DNA of 64,000 bases, from NCBI RefSeq assembly GCF_030158565.1, contig NZ_JAOASQ010000006.1:1921-65920 (forward strand). The letters are read 5' to 3'. The notes beneath the pieces were generated by a model. That model was given only the letters and a program-made list of their open reading frames with translations. It had not been told where the DNA came from and did not search any database. The stretch is from Limnohabitans sp. (GTDB lineage: Bacteria; Pseudomonadota; Gammaproteobacteria; Burkholderiales; Burkholderiaceae_C). This document shows positions 45,434 to 55,216 of the stretch, in pieces (the stretch's first letter is position 1; each line of letters starts with the position of its first letter). Made by a program: the position numbers and the translations under genes.

Positions 45434-47500
45434 TCAGGTCCACCACTGCCGCAAGCCGCTGACCCGCACGCTGGGCCGTGCAATGGCCGCTTCGAGCAGG
45501 CTGGCCTGGGCTTCGATCAAGGTGAACTGTTCACGGGCGCGGGTGATGCCGGTGTAGACCAGCTCGCGCGAGAGCACTTCTGCGCCGCCCGGTGGCAAGA
45601 CCAGTGCGGTGTGCAAAAACTCCGAGCCCTGGCTTTTGTGCACCGTCATGGCAAACGCGGTTTCCACATGCGCCAGCCGCGTCACGCTGACCGAGCGCAG
45701 CTGATCGCCATCGAGGAACCAGGCCTTGAGCTGTCCTTGGGGGTTGGGCAGGACCACGCCCACATCGCCGTTGAACACACCCAGCTGCGTGTCGTTGCGC
45801 GTGACCATGACCGGGCGACCGGCAAACCATTCGCCTTGGGGCTTGAGCCATCCTTGATCGGCCAGCGCTTTTTGCACCGATGCGTTCAAGCCCTCGGTGC
45901 CCCACTCGCCTTGACGCACGGCGCACAGCAGGCGAAAGCGGTCAAAGGCCTGCAAGACCGCTTGCACCCAGACTTCGTGCGCGCCCTCGCCAGGGCCACG
46001 GGCCATGCAGGCCAGGTAATCGGCATAAGAGGGCTTGCCGCTCAAGCCCCGCGCCAGATCGCTCACGGCCAAAGGACTCAACGCCTGCTGCGCACACAAA
46101 GGCTGCGTGCCTGCGCCAGCATCAGCGCCTTGCAAGACCTGGCTTGCAGCGGCCGCATCACCCCGGTTGACGGCCAAAGCGAGCTGGCCAATCGGGCCAC
46201 CAAAGCGGCGGCTTTCGCGCAGCATCACGGTTTGCTGGGCCAAAGGCGGCGCTGACGCGTCAGCGGCAAGATACGCCGTACCCAGCGCCTGCCCGGCCAC
46301 GGCCTGCACAAACTGGGCCGTGTCGGCGCTGTAGTGGCCTTGCGCCGCGTCACGGCACAAATCGCCCAGCACCGCACCGGCCTCGACCGAGGCCAGCTGG
46401 TCCTTGTCGCCCAGCAGCACCAGCCGCGCATGCGGCGGCAAGGCTTGCAGCAAAGCGTCCATCATTTCCAGGTGCACCATCGAGGCTTCGTCCACGATGA
46501 GCACATCCACATCGAGCGGTTGGGCCGCATGGTGGCGGAACTGGCGCGAATCGGGCCGCGCGCCCAACAGCGAATGCAAGGTACGCGCAGGCCCCATGCG
46601 CTCGACCAGCGCTTTGAGGTCCAGCCCCGCATCTGCGGGCACCGTCATGTCCTGCAACGCTTTGTCGATGGATTGTTTCAAACGCGCGGCGGCTTTGCCG
46701 GTGGGTGCGGCCAGCGCCACGCGCAAGGGGCTGCCCGTGTCGTGCAGCGCCAGCAACAAGGCCAGCAAACGGGCCGCGGTGTAGGTCTTGCCCGTGCCCG
46801 GCCCGCCAGTAATCACCGACAAGCGGGCACGCAAGGCCACGGCGCAGGCCATTTTTTGCCAATCGATCTCGACCGCTGCCGCATCGCCCGGTGCAACATC
46901 GCGTGGTGCAAAAAAGCGGTCCAGCCAGGCCCGCGCAGGGGCCTCGGCCACCGGCAGGGGTTCGCAGGCGCGGTGCAGCAGGCCCTGCCCCACCCGCTGC
47001 TCGTAAGCGGCATAGCGGCGCAGGTACAAAAGCGGTGCATCGGCCGTGCCACCCAACACCAGGGGCTGACCTTCATCGGGGGCACCGGGTGCGCGCAGGC
47101 AAGCGGCCTGCAACTGCGCACGCCAGGCGCTCACATCGGCGGGCAATTGCGCCCACAAGGCCTTGAGCCCTATGGAGCCATCGGCCCACAGCGCAGGCCA
47201 ACCCAACAGGTCCAGCGGCGCATCGCTCAAGGCGGCGACCGACAAACAGGTGTGGCCTCGCCCTTCCATCTGCGCCAGCACGGCAGCAGCCACCAGCACA
47301 GTCGCCGGAGCTTGCGGGTCGAGCCGGTGCAATTGCTCGGCCAAGGCACTGTCCAGGCTGCGCAGCAGGCCTTGGTCAGCCCAGTGGTGCAGCCACTGCA
47401 AAGCCTGCGCAGCACTCAGGGTTTGTGCGGGCAGGTCCTGCAGCCAATCCATCTGGGCCGCAGGCACCACCAAGGCGCGGGGGTTTTTGCGCACGTTCAT
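45434..47500 (-). CDS. recD: Exodeoxyribonuclease V subunit alpha (RecD)
   Basis: The fast 5'-3' SF1B helicase of RecBCD, 688 residues. Motifs include Walker A VITGGPGTGKTYTAARLL, LAAPTGKAAARL, the DExx box VLIVDEASMV, LLGDKDQLASVEAGAVLGDL and the C-terminal MTVHKSQGSEF and YTGITRAREQF. I use ATG 47500 (MNVRKNPRAL), overlapping the recB stop by four bases. It is last in the recC-recB-recD unit. Confidence 0.95.
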   Translation of the reverse strand: MNVRKNPRALVVPAAQMDWLQDLPAQTLSAAQALQWLHHWADQGLLRSLDSALAEQLHRLDPQAPATVLVAAAVLAQMEGRGHTCLSVAALSDAPLDLLGWPALWADGSIGLKALWAQLPADVSAWRAQLQAACLRAPGAPDEGQPLVLGGTADAPLLYLRRYAAYEQRVGQGLLHRACEPLPVAEAPARAWLDRFFAPRDVAPGDAAAVEIDWQKMACAVALRARLSVITGGPGTGKTYTAARLLALLLALHDTGSPLRVALAAPTGKAAARLKQSIDKALQDMTVPADAGLDLKALVERMGPARTLHSLLGARPDSRQFRHHAAQPLDVDVLIVDEASMVHLEMMDALLQALPPHARLVLLGDKDQLASVEAGAVLGDLCRDAAQGHYSADTAQFVQAVAGQALGTAYLAADASAPPLAQQTVMLRESRRFGGPIGQLALAVNRGDAAAASQVLQGADAGAGTQPLCAQQALSPLAVSDLARGLSGKPSYADYLACMARGPGEGAHEVWVQAVLQAFDRFRLLCAVRQGEWGTEGLNASVQKALADQGWLKPQGEWFAGRPVMVTRNDTQLGVFNGDVGVVLPNPQGQLKAWFLDGDQLRSVSVTRLAHVETAFAMTVHKSQGSEFLHTALVLPPGGAEVLSRELVYTGITRAREQFTLIEAQASLLEAAIARPSVRVSGLRQWWT

Positions 47501-50500
47501 GCGGCCTCCTTGGGGGTCAACATGGCGTCCAGCGCATCGAGCAAAGCCACCGGCGCGGGCAAGGTGCAACAGCCCCCAGCCGGCCCGTCGATGCCACGCA
47601 AAAACAAGTACACCGCGCCGCCCAGTTGCTGGGCCGGGTCGTAGGCCTCGCCCAAGCGTGCACGCAGCAAGCGGTGCAGCGCCAACATGTAAAGCGCCGC
47701 CTGCACCTCGTAGCGGTGCTGCGCCATGGCCTCGTCCAGCGCTTGCGCGCTGTAGGCCGCATCATGAGTGCCCAGGTGGTTGGATTTGTAGTCCAGCACC
47801 CAGTAGCGCCCCTCGTGCTCGAACACCAGATCGGCAAAGCCCATCAACATGCCGTGCAATTGCGCATCGGGCAGCTGCGGACGGCTCACACCGGGCAGCA
47901 AATGCTGCTGGCACAGCGCGTCGATTTCCTGCGCGTGCAAGCGCTCGGCAGGCAACCAAAATTCCATCTCGGGCAACAAGGTGCCCAGCGCATTCAATGC
48001 AGCCTCGGGCCCGCGCAGCGGCTGGGCCACCACGCGGCTGAGCCAGTGCAGCACCTCGGGGGCCTGCGATGCATAGCCTGCGCGTTCGCAGCGTTTGAGC
48101 AAGCGATCGGCCAAGGGTGTGCCGGGCTGCAAGGCAAAGTTTTCAGCGGCCAGCCATTCGAGCTGGTCGTGCAAGAAGTTGCCCGCGCCGGGGCCCCGTG
48201 CAAAACCATGCCAGGCCTGCGCAACAGCGGTGGTGGGCCACGGCACTTCGTCCACGACAGGCTCGTCGTCGGCTGGGCGCGGCGTGGCCATGTCCAATCC
48301 CGTGTGGGCCAGTGGCTGCGAAGACAAGTCCCGCGTCAAGCGCGAAAAGCTGGCAATGGTCCAGCGCTTGTCGATGATGGCGGTGCTGTGCAGCGCATCG
48401 CGCAGCGCGGCCTCTTGTTCGGTGCGTTGCCAGCAGCTCAAGGGCAACTCTTGCGGGGCCCGCGTGAACTGCACCGACAGGGGCTGCCCTTGCGCATCGG
48501 TTTGCAGCGCCTGCCAACGGGGGGCCCAGTCGATAGCCTCCAGCGCTTGGCCGCCGCTGAGCAAATGGCCCGCTGCGCTGTCGTGGTTCACACAGGTTTT
48601 GCCATTGCCGCGTTTGACCGCGCTCCAACCCAGCCACAAGGCGTGCCGCGCACGGGTCAGGGCCACGTACCACAGGCGAAGGTCTTCGCGCAGGCGGTCC
48701 AAATCGGCGCCTTTGGCATCCTGCTTGTCAAAAGCCAGCGTCCAGCGGCGATCGCCTTGGGCATCGCTCACTTGCAGCACAGCGGCCTTGTCGGCCGTCA
48801 CCACGCGGTGGCTGTGCGCAAAAGGCAAGCAGACCACCGGGTACTCCAGACCCTTGCTCTTGTGGATGGTGATGACCTTGACCAGGTCTTCATCGCTCTC
48901 CAGCCGCACGGTCTGTTCTTCGTTCTCGCTGGCGCTGCCGTCCAGCGCCTCGTCGATCTGCTGGGCCAACCAGCGGATCAAAGCCTGTTCACCGTCCAGC
49001 TGCTGGCTGGCCGCTTGCAGCAACTCGGCCAGGTGCAGCACATTGGTCAGGCGGCGCTCGCCATCGGGCTGGCCACGCCAACGCCCGGCCAGCTGCAGCA
49101 CATGCAGCGACTGGCGCAGCATGGCCAAAACGCCCTGGCTTTGCCAGGTCTGGTGCAGCTCGCGCATCTGCTCGGCGCGGGTGTCCAGCAATTCGTCTTG
49201 CGTGGCCAAGTCGTGCAACTCGTCCAGGCTCAGGCCCACGGTGCGCGTGCCCAAGGCGGCACGGACGCGGCGCATGTCTTGCGGCTCGGCCACGCCACGC
49301 AGCCACAGGCACAGGTCTTGCGCTTCGTCGCTGGCAAAGACCGAGTCTCGGTCCGACAGGTACACCGAGGCCACGCCGCGCACACGCAGCGCGTCGCGCA
49401 CAGCAGCGGCCTCCACACCGGTGCGCACCAGCACCGCGATGTCTTTGGGCTTGAGCGGGGTGTCGCCTTTTTGTGCATCGACAAAGCGCGCCTGCGGGTC
49501 GCTCAGCCAGGCCACGATCTGCTCAGCGCACAAGGCCGACAAATGCGCGCGCGCATCGCGCTGGCTGCGCAGCGTGTCGTCGTGCACCACCGTCATGGCC
49601 GGGATGGCGCCGGTGCTGCTGGTCAGTACTTCGGCGCGGCCCTTGGCGCCCACGCTCTGGAAAGGCAAGGGGTCCTCATCGCCATGGCGGTAACCAAAGG
49701 CATCGGTCGGGATCTCGAACCAGCGGTTGACCACATCGACCACCGCTTGGGTGGACCGGAAGTTGGTGCCCAGCACGTGGTGGCGGCCTTGCGTGGCGCG
49801 GCGCGCAGCCAGGTAGCTCTGGATGTCTGCGCCTCGGAAACCATAAATCGATTGCTTGGGGTCACCGATCAGCAGCAGCGCCGTGTCTGGCCGGTTCTCG
49901 GCCGTGCGGTAGATGCGGTCAAACAAACGGAACTGCAAGGGCGAGGTGTCCTGGAACTCGTCGATCATCGCCACCGGGAACTGCTCGCGCAGGCGCTGGG
50001 CCAGGCGCTCACCGGCCTCAGGGTCGGCCAGCGCCACATCCAGGCGCTGCAGCATGTCGGCAAAGCCAAACAGGCCGCTGCGGCGTTTGAGCTCGGCCAT
50101 GCGTTGCTGCACATGCTGGCGGGCGTGCAAACGGGCGATCTGCGTCGGGTCTGGCAAGGCCAGCAAAGCGGCCTGCAAATCGGCATAGGCCTGGCTTTCG
50201 GGCGGCAGCTGCACCGTGTCTTCACCGGGTTTGCGGCAAGCGAGCAAGCCATCGGGCGTGAAGCGCTCCCAGCCGGTTTTCATGTCGGCTTGCAGGGTTT
50301 GGGCATCGGCCGGGCTTTGTGCCCAGGCCTTGAGCACGCCCAGCCAGGCGGCGCAGTTCTTGGTGCTCAGCTTGCGGCCATCCCAGCTGGACTTGTGTTG
50401 CGCCAGCTGCGCCTCGATCCAACCCAGCAAGTTGTCGGCCTTGACATCCCAGCCCGGCTTGAGCGCCTGCAGTTGCGCAGCGCGTTCGGCCTGTGCCGCG

Positions 50501-51177
50501 CCGAACACCTGCGCCAGCGTGCCGGCTTCGGCATCGGCCAAGGGCACGGCCATCAGGGCGCGCATGTCCTTGTCGAGGGCGGCCACATCGCGCCAGATGC
50601 CTTGCACCTGTGCCACCCCGGTGGTGGACATGGGATAAAGCTGTTGACGCCAGTAGTCCTGCACGGCTTCCAGGCGCAGCGCGGCTTCGTCGCCGACCAG
50701 GTTTTCTTCGAACAGGTTGCCGCTGTCAAAAGCGTGCTCGCGCAGCATGCGCTGGCACCAGGCGTCGATGGTGTACACGGCCGCATCGTCCATGGCCTGC
50801 GCGGCCAGCGCCAGGCGGTAAGCCGCTTGTTCGCGCTGCGGGCCTTCGGGGTATTCGGCCATCAGCCTGTTCAAGAAATCATCTTCGACGGTCAACAGGC
50901 CCCGGAACACCTGCGCCGCCTCAGTCAGGCGGGCACGGATGCGGTCCGACAGCTCACGCGTGGCGGCGCGGGTGAAGGTCATCACCAGCACGTCTTGCGG
51001 CAGCATAGGGCGCATGGGCGCGGTGCCACCTTCTGTGTCCTGTGTGCCGTGGCCCAGCACCAAGCGCACATACAGCGCGGCAATCGTCCAGGTCTTGCCG
51101 GTACCAGCACTCGCCTCGATCAGGTGGCTGCCGCGCAGCGGAAAGGTGCTGGCATTCAGGGCGTGTGCGGTGCTCAT
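47497..51177 (-). CDS. recB: Exodeoxyribonuclease V subunit beta (RecB)
   Basis: A 1226-residue SF1A helicase with a C-terminal nuclease that processes double-strand ends for RecA. Helicase motifs are IEASAGTGKTWTIAALYVRL, VMTFTRAATRELSDRIR, MIDEFQDTSPLQFRLFDRIY, LLIGDPKQSIYGFRGADI and VITIHKSKGLEYPVVCLPFA. The nuclease active site is MLMGFADLVFEHEGRYWVLDYKSNHLG (D, DYK). It overlaps recC and recD by four bases each. The huge antisense ORF at 47425-51264 is only a shadow. Confidence 0.97.
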   Translation of the reverse strand: MSTAHALNASTFPLRGSHLIEASAGTGKTWTIAALYVRLVLGHGTQDTEGGTAPMRPMLPQDVLVMTFTRAATRELSDRIRARLTEAAQVFRGLLTVEDDFLNRLMAEYPEGPQREQAAYRLALAAQAMDDAAVYTIDAWCQRMLREHAFDSGNLFEENLVGDEAALRLEAVQDYWRQQLYPMSTTGVAQVQGIWRDVAALDKDMRALMAVPLADAEAGTLAQVFGAAQAERAAQLQALKPGWDVKADNLLGWIEAQLAQHKSSWDGRKLSTKNCAAWLGVLKAWAQSPADAQTLQADMKTGWERFTPDGLLACRKPGEDTVQLPPESQAYADLQAALLALPDPTQIARLHARQHVQQRMAELKRRSGLFGFADMLQRLDVALADPEAGERLAQRLREQFPVAMIDEFQDTSPLQFRLFDRIYRTAENRPDTALLLIGDPKQSIYGFRGADIQSYLAARRATQGRHHVLGTNFRSTQAVVDVVNRWFEIPTDAFGYRHGDEDPLPFQSVGAKGRAEVLTSSTGAIPAMTVVHDDTLRSQRDARAHLSALCAEQIVAWLSDPQARFVDAQKGDTPLKPKDIAVLVRTGVEAAAVRDALRVRGVASVYLSDRDSVFASDEAQDLCLWLRGVAEPQDMRRVRAALGTRTVGLSLDELHDLATQDELLDTRAEQMRELHQTWQSQGVLAMLRQSLHVLQLAGRWRGQPDGERRLTNVLHLAELLQAASQQLDGEQALIRWLAQQIDEALDGSASENEEQTVRLESDEDLVKVITIHKSKGLEYPVVCLPFAHSHRVVTADKAAVLQVSDAQGDRRWTLAFDKQDAKGADLDRLREDLRLWYVALTRARHALWLGWSAVKRGNGKTCVNHDSAAGHLLSGGQALEAIDWAPRWQALQTDAQGQPLSVQFTRAPQELPLSCWQRTEQEAALRDALHSTAIIDKRWTIASFSRLTRDLSSQPLAHTGLDMATPRPADDEPVVDEVPWPTTAVAQAWHGFARGPGAGNFLHDQLEWLAAENFALQPGTPLADRLLKRCERAGYASQAPEVLHWLSRVVAQPLRGPEAALNALGTLLPEMEFWLPAERLHAQEIDALCQQHLLPGVSRPQLPDAQLHGMLMGFADLVFEHEGRYWVLDYKSNHLGTHDAAYSAQALDEAMAQHRYEVQAALYMLALHRLLRARLGEAYDPAQQLGGAVYLFLRGIDGPAGGCCTLPAPVALLDALDAMLTPKEAA

Positions 51178-54100
51178 GCCTGCTCCTCGGAGTCATCGCC
51201 ACTGTCGGCATCGGGCAAGGGCTCGATCGCGATGTCTGCAGCCCATGCTTGCAAGGGCGCATAAACCGCGTCGGCCAGGCGCTCGAACGCGCCCGTGTCC
51301 AGCAAGGACTGCAGCGTGGGGTAGGTGCGCGCCAGCGCCGGGTCTTCGCCCAGCGCACCGCGTTTGAAGTCGCTGCCCTCGTAGGCATCGGCCAGCGCGT
51401 TGCGGTTGTCCTTGTCTTTGAGCCATTGCAGCGCCAAGCCGGGCGGCAAAGGCAAGGGCCAGCGCATGCCCTCGACCCAGGTGTCCAGCAAAACCTGCAG
51501 CTGGGCACGGGCCTGCTCGGGGTCTTGCGGGGGCACGCGCAGCACGGCGTTGCGCCCCACCACCACACAAGGCAAGGGCTGGTGCATGGCGGCAGCCGCC
51601 AAAGAGAGCAGCCAGATGTCGATCAGTTTGTCGGAGTAGGCCTGCGGTGTTTTGGGCACCAGGTTGGCCAGCTTGCTGGCGCGCAAGGTGAGCGACAGCG
51701 CCCCGCTCTCGCCCCACAAGAGGCCGCTGAGTGCGTCTTGCAAATGCACGTTCAGTGGATCGTTCGGTGTGGCCTGCGCTTGCGGCAGATCGACCAACAA
51801 GCGCTCGGCCACTTCGGGGTAGGCCTGGCGCTCTTGCAGGGCCGCACCCAGCAGGGTTTGCAGCTGATGGCTGAGCTTCTGGGCTTCGAGCACGCCCACA
51901 CCGGCCAGCGGCAAGGCACCGGCCTGGCGCAAGCGCTGCACCACGCGCTGTGCGTGCGCGGGCAACGCATCCAAGCTCAGATCGGTGGGCACATGCGCCA
52001 GCTCGTGGTCCAGCAGCTGGTACAGGTCCAGCCCGCCCAGACCAAACAGTTCTTCGTCGTACAGCGCGCTGCGCTCGTCGTCCAGATGGACTTGCAAACG
52101 CTCGCGGAAAAACGCGCCCACCGGCTTGCGCAGAAAGTGCGCCAGCTGGGTCAGCGTGATGACCGGGGTGCCGGTGGCGGACTGCAGCGGTGGCAACAAG
52201 ACTGGATCGCCGGGTCCCGCCACGTCGCTTCGCTCCTCGCGGCTGACGGCTGCTCCTGGCGATGACGGCCTGGAGGCTTCGTCGTCGCGGGCGCCTTTTT
52301 TCTCGTCATCGCGAGCGAAGCGTGGCGATCCAGTCTGCGCTGCCCGCCATTCCCTGGCATAGGTGTGCAGCGCACTGCCCTCTTCAAAATACGTGCGGCT
52401 GAACGGCTGCAGCGGGTGCACCGTGGTCAGGCGCTTGGCGCTGCCAGTGCCCCAGAGCGCATCGATCTCGTCGCGCAATTGCGACACCAGCACCGAGGGC
52501 GGTTGTTCACTGTTGTCGCGCACGCTGCGGCCGCTCCAGCTGACGTACAGCACGCGCCGCGCCGACAGCAGGGCTTCGAGCATGAGCTGGCGATCGTCGT
52601 CGCGGCGCGAGCGGTCACCCGGCCGGGCCATGCCGGGCAGGCCCAGCAAATCGAAGTCGGCACGCGGGCTGCGGCGCGGATAGTCCCCGTCATTCATGCC
52701 CAGCAGGCACACCATCTGGAAAGGGATCGCCCGCATCGGCATGAGCGTGCAAAAGGTCACGCCACCGGCGCGAAAGCGTTGCTCCAGCTTGGGCACCTTG
52801 AGCGCTTCCAGCCAGGCCGAGCGGGCCACGGCCAGCGGCACAGCCTCTGCAAAATCGGCTTGGTCAGCCGCCTTGCCCCAATCGTTCAGGGCCTGGTCCA
52901 GCGCCGACAAGGCATTGCGGTCGGTGTCGTCTTGCGGCTTGAACAGCGCCGCCAGCAAAGCCCGGCACCGCTCGGCCCACTGCGCGGGGCTGGCCGCCGT
53001 GGCGCAGGTTTCCCACCAGTCCATCAGGGCCTGCAGCAAATGCGCCAGCGCACCGGCCAGCTCGGCGTCGAGCCCGCCGACTTCCGGGTACGGGTCAGGG
53101 CCCGAAGCAGCTGGCGGCATCGGGTCCGCACCGCAGGCATAACCCATCAGCATGCGTTGCACGCCAAACAGGGCCGAGTTGTCTTCGCCGCAAGCGGCCA
53201 GGCCCAGGCCTTGGCGGTGCTGGGCGGACAAGCCCCAGCGGATGCCCGAGCCCGCCATCCAGCGGGTGAGAGTGGGCAATTGTTCGGGCTTGACGCCAAA
53301 ACGGGCCGCCAACGCGGGCACTTCGAGCAGCTCCACCAACTCGCTCATGCGGCCACGCTGCTGCGGCAAGGCCAGCAGCCACTCCACCGCGTGGATCAAG
53401 GGACTGTTGGCTTGCGCCCCCAGGTCAGCGATGTCAAAAGGAATGAAACGGGCGTCGCCCCGCTTGTATTGGCCAAACACGGCGCGGATCGCCGGGGCCA
53501 TCACCTCGATGTCGGGCACCATGACCACCACGTCGCGCGGCGAGGCCTCAGGCATCTGGTGGAACCATTGCAGCAACTGGTCGTGCAGCACTTCCAGCTC
53601 GCGCACCGGGCTGTGCGCCACTTGAAACACCACCGAGCGGTCATCGGCTTGCAGCGGGGCATCCACCGCGTCTTGTGACGACTTCAGGTCGCGGATGCGG
53701 TGTTGCAACTGCGTGAGCAAGCGCGTGGCATCGGCCCCTGGCACATCGTCGAACAGATCGAGCTTGACGCCGGGCACGGCTTCTTGCGCGGCCTGCACAT
53801 CGTCGAACGCATCGAGCTGGCGGATGAAGTCGCGCCCCTGCCGGCCCCAGGCGGCCAGCAAGGCGGGCGCATGCCAATGCATTTGCGCCAAGGGCGTCTC
53901 GGACAGCGATTCTTTTTTGTAGCCATGACGCTTGCGCTCAGCCCGCAGCCATTCGCGCCCGTCCATGATGTCGCCCCAGTGGTACTGGCAGGGGTTGGGC
54001 ACGGCCAGCAGCACCTGGCTGTGCGCGGCCAGCGCCGCCAACATGTCCAGCAGCTGGCCAGGCATGTGGCTCATGCCAAACACCGATACGCGCCGCGCCA

Positions 54101-54761
54101 CCGGGCTGGCCAGCGCCTCGCCCGAGCGCAAGCGGGCCAGCGCCCGCACATGCAAGGCCGGGCGCGTGGCCTGGCGTTCGGCCTCGTTCAGGGTGGCCAG
54201 CACGCGGCGCCACAGCGCGGCTTGCCACAGCTGGTCGGCGGGCAAGTCCGCCTGCCCTGCGGCCTGGCGCAACACATCGCGGCCAGCGGCCCAGTCGTCA
54301 AGCCAGTCAGGCCGGTAAATTTGGTACTGGTCAAACAGGTCGGCCAGGCGGCTGGCCAGTTGCAGTAAGCGGTCGGGCTCATCGCCCCGCAAAAACCCCG
54401 CCACCGGCTGGAACACCGCATCGCCCACGCATTCGGGCAGCAAAGCGATCAAGCGCCAGGTCATGGGCAGTTTGTCGAGCGGCGAGTCGGGCGGCACATT
54501 CTGCGCGCCCAGCACCTGCCGGTAGGTGCGCCACAAAAAGCGCGAAGGCAGCTCAACCCGCGTGGCCGCGCACACGCCGCCCTGCTGGGCCAACGCCATC
54601 TTGATCCACTCGGCCATGCCGTTGCTTTGCACCAGCACCACCTCGGGCTCCAGCGGCCCCAAAGGCTGACGCGACAGCCAGCCCGACAGGGTTTCGGCCA
54701 ACACCTCGGAGCGGTGGCTGTGCAGGGCAATGAAGCCCGAAGGAATGGCAGAAACGGACAT
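51174..54761 (-). CDS. recC: Exodeoxyribonuclease V subunit gamma (RecC) with an in-frame repeat insertion
   Basis: Chi-recognition and scaffold subunit, 1195 residues. The N-terminus FIALHSHRSEVLAETLSGWLSRQPLGPLEPEVVLVQSNGMAEWIKMALAQ is typical. Inactive-helicase remnants (CLLGMNDGDYPRRSPRADFDLLG, DDRQLMLEALLSARRVLYVSWSGRS) and the C-terminal nuclease-like domain follow. Residues about 810-854 (SPRFARDDEKKGARDDEASR, then SREERSDVAGPGDPV) are a translated class C palindromic repeat, low in hydrophobics and absent from the family pattern. The frame stays open on both sides. It probably forms a disordered loop. Confidence 0.95.
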   Translation of the reverse strand: MSVSAIPSGFIALHSHRSEVLAETLSGWLSRQPLGPLEPEVVLVQSNGMAEWIKMALAQQGGVCAATRVELPSRFLWRTYRQVLGAQNVPPDSPLDKLPMTWRLIALLPECVGDAVFQPVAGFLRGDEPDRLLQLASRLADLFDQYQIYRPDWLDDWAAGRDVLRQAAGQADLPADQLWQAALWRRVLATLNEAERQATRPALHVRALARLRSGEALASPVARRVSVFGMSHMPGQLLDMLAALAAHSQVLLAVPNPCQYHWGDIMDGREWLRAERKRHGYKKESLSETPLAQMHWHAPALLAAWGRQGRDFIRQLDAFDDVQAAQEAVPGVKLDLFDDVPGADATRLLTQLQHRIRDLKSSQDAVDAPLQADDRSVVFQVAHSPVRELEVLHDQLLQWFHQMPEASPRDVVVMVPDIEVMAPAIRAVFGQYKRGDARFIPFDIADLGAQANSPLIHAVEWLLALPQQRGRMSELVELLEVPALAARFGVKPEQLPTLTRWMAGSGIRWGLSAQHRQGLGLAACGEDNSALFGVQRMLMGYACGADPMPPAASGPDPYPEVGGLDAELAGALAHLLQALMDWWETCATAASPAQWAERCRALLAALFKPQDDTDRNALSALDQALNDWGKAADQADFAEAVPLAVARSAWLEALKVPKLEQRFRAGGVTFCTLMPMRAIPFQMVCLLGMNDGDYPRRSPRADFDLLGLPGMARPGDRSRRDDDRQLMLEALLSARRVLYVSWSGRSVRDNSEQPPSVLVSQLRDEIDALWGTGSAKRLTTVHPLQPFSRTYFEEGSALHTYAREWRAAQTGSPRFARDDEKKGARDDEASRPSSPGAAVSREERSDVAGPGDPVLLPPLQSATGTPVITLTQLAHFLRKPVGAFFRERLQVHLDDERSALYDEELFGLGGLDLYQLLDHELAHVPTDLSLDALPAHAQRVVQRLRQAGALPLAGVGVLEAQKLSHQLQTLLGAALQERQAYPEVAERLLVDLPQAQATPNDPLNVHLQDALSGLLWGESGALSLTLRASKLANLVPKTPQAYSDKLIDIWLLSLAAAAMHQPLPCVVVGRNAVLRVPPQDPEQARAQLQVLLDTWVEGMRWPLPLPPGLALQWLKDKDNRNALADAYEGSDFKRGALGEDPALARTYPTLQSLLDTGAFERLADAVYAPLQAWAADIAIEPLPDADSGDDSEEQA
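52202..52334. repeat. Class C palindromic repeat embedded in recC
   Basis: Left arm CTGGATCGCC, an 8-base interruption, then CCACGTCGCTTCGCTCCTCG. Right arm CTCGTCATCGCGAGCGAAGC then GTGGCGATCCAG. The arms match each other inverted and match the intergenic element at 13931-14001. The recC frame runs through without a stop. Confidence 0.9.
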
Positions 54762-54925
54762 GCGGCGGGGTCAGGCGATCAGGCTGGGAATACGACAAGA
54801 ATAGCCGCAATCTTGCCCCGCGCCGGGCTCAAGACATGAGCCACGGGCGCCCCGTTTTTTGCCCATATTTTAAGCACAACGCGCCACACCAGGCAGGATG
54901 CGGCTTGGCGCAGTTGTTCATGGAC

Positions 54926-54958
54926 TTATCCACAGCTTTGGGCACGGTCTGTGGGGAA
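54926..54958. promoter_or_regulatory. DnaA-box-like pair upstream of recC
   Basis: TTATCCACA (54926-54934) is a consensus DnaA 9-mer. TGTGGGGAA (54950-54958) is an inverted relative with two mismatches, 15 bases away. It lies in the otherwise gene-free 455-base gap before recC. A single perfect box is expected by chance about once per two windows of this size. Confidence 0.35.
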
Positions 54959-55008
54959 AGTTGGACCACATCCACGCAACAGCCCAAGCCTGCGCCGCCT
55001 GCACCACG

Positions 55009-55115
55009 GTCACCCGGGACGCGATCCGGGGTCCATAGAGGCTGAAGAATGGATCCCGCATCCAGTGCGGGATGACAAACACCAAATGCATCACGCATCC
55101 AGTGTGGGATGACAA
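55009..55115. repeat. Class B repeat copies upstream of the flavin reductase gene
   Basis: GTCACCCGGGACGCGATCCG then GGGTCCATAG is followed by ATGGATCCCGCATCCAGTGC then GGGATGACAAA, and a further half copy CACGCATCCAGTGTGGGATGACAAA. This is the same nested pair layout as at 16031-16102. Apart from the DnaA-like boxes, nothing else is visible in 54762-55216. Confidence 0.85.
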
Positions 55116-55216
55116 ATCCCCAATGCATCGCCTGACACGGGCTTAGATGGCTTTGGTCTGAAACAGCTGTCATCGTCATGACTGGTCATGCCCGAAACCC
55201 GCACTACAGTGCAGGC

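Noticed and set aside
47425-51264. 1279-residue plus-strand ORF
   Set aside because: It is exactly antisense to recB, low-complexity and without motifs; RecB has all helicase and nuclease motifs.
54926-54958. Chromosomal replication origin
   Set aside because: Only one perfect DnaA box, no AT-rich unwinding region and none of the usual origin genes in the window.
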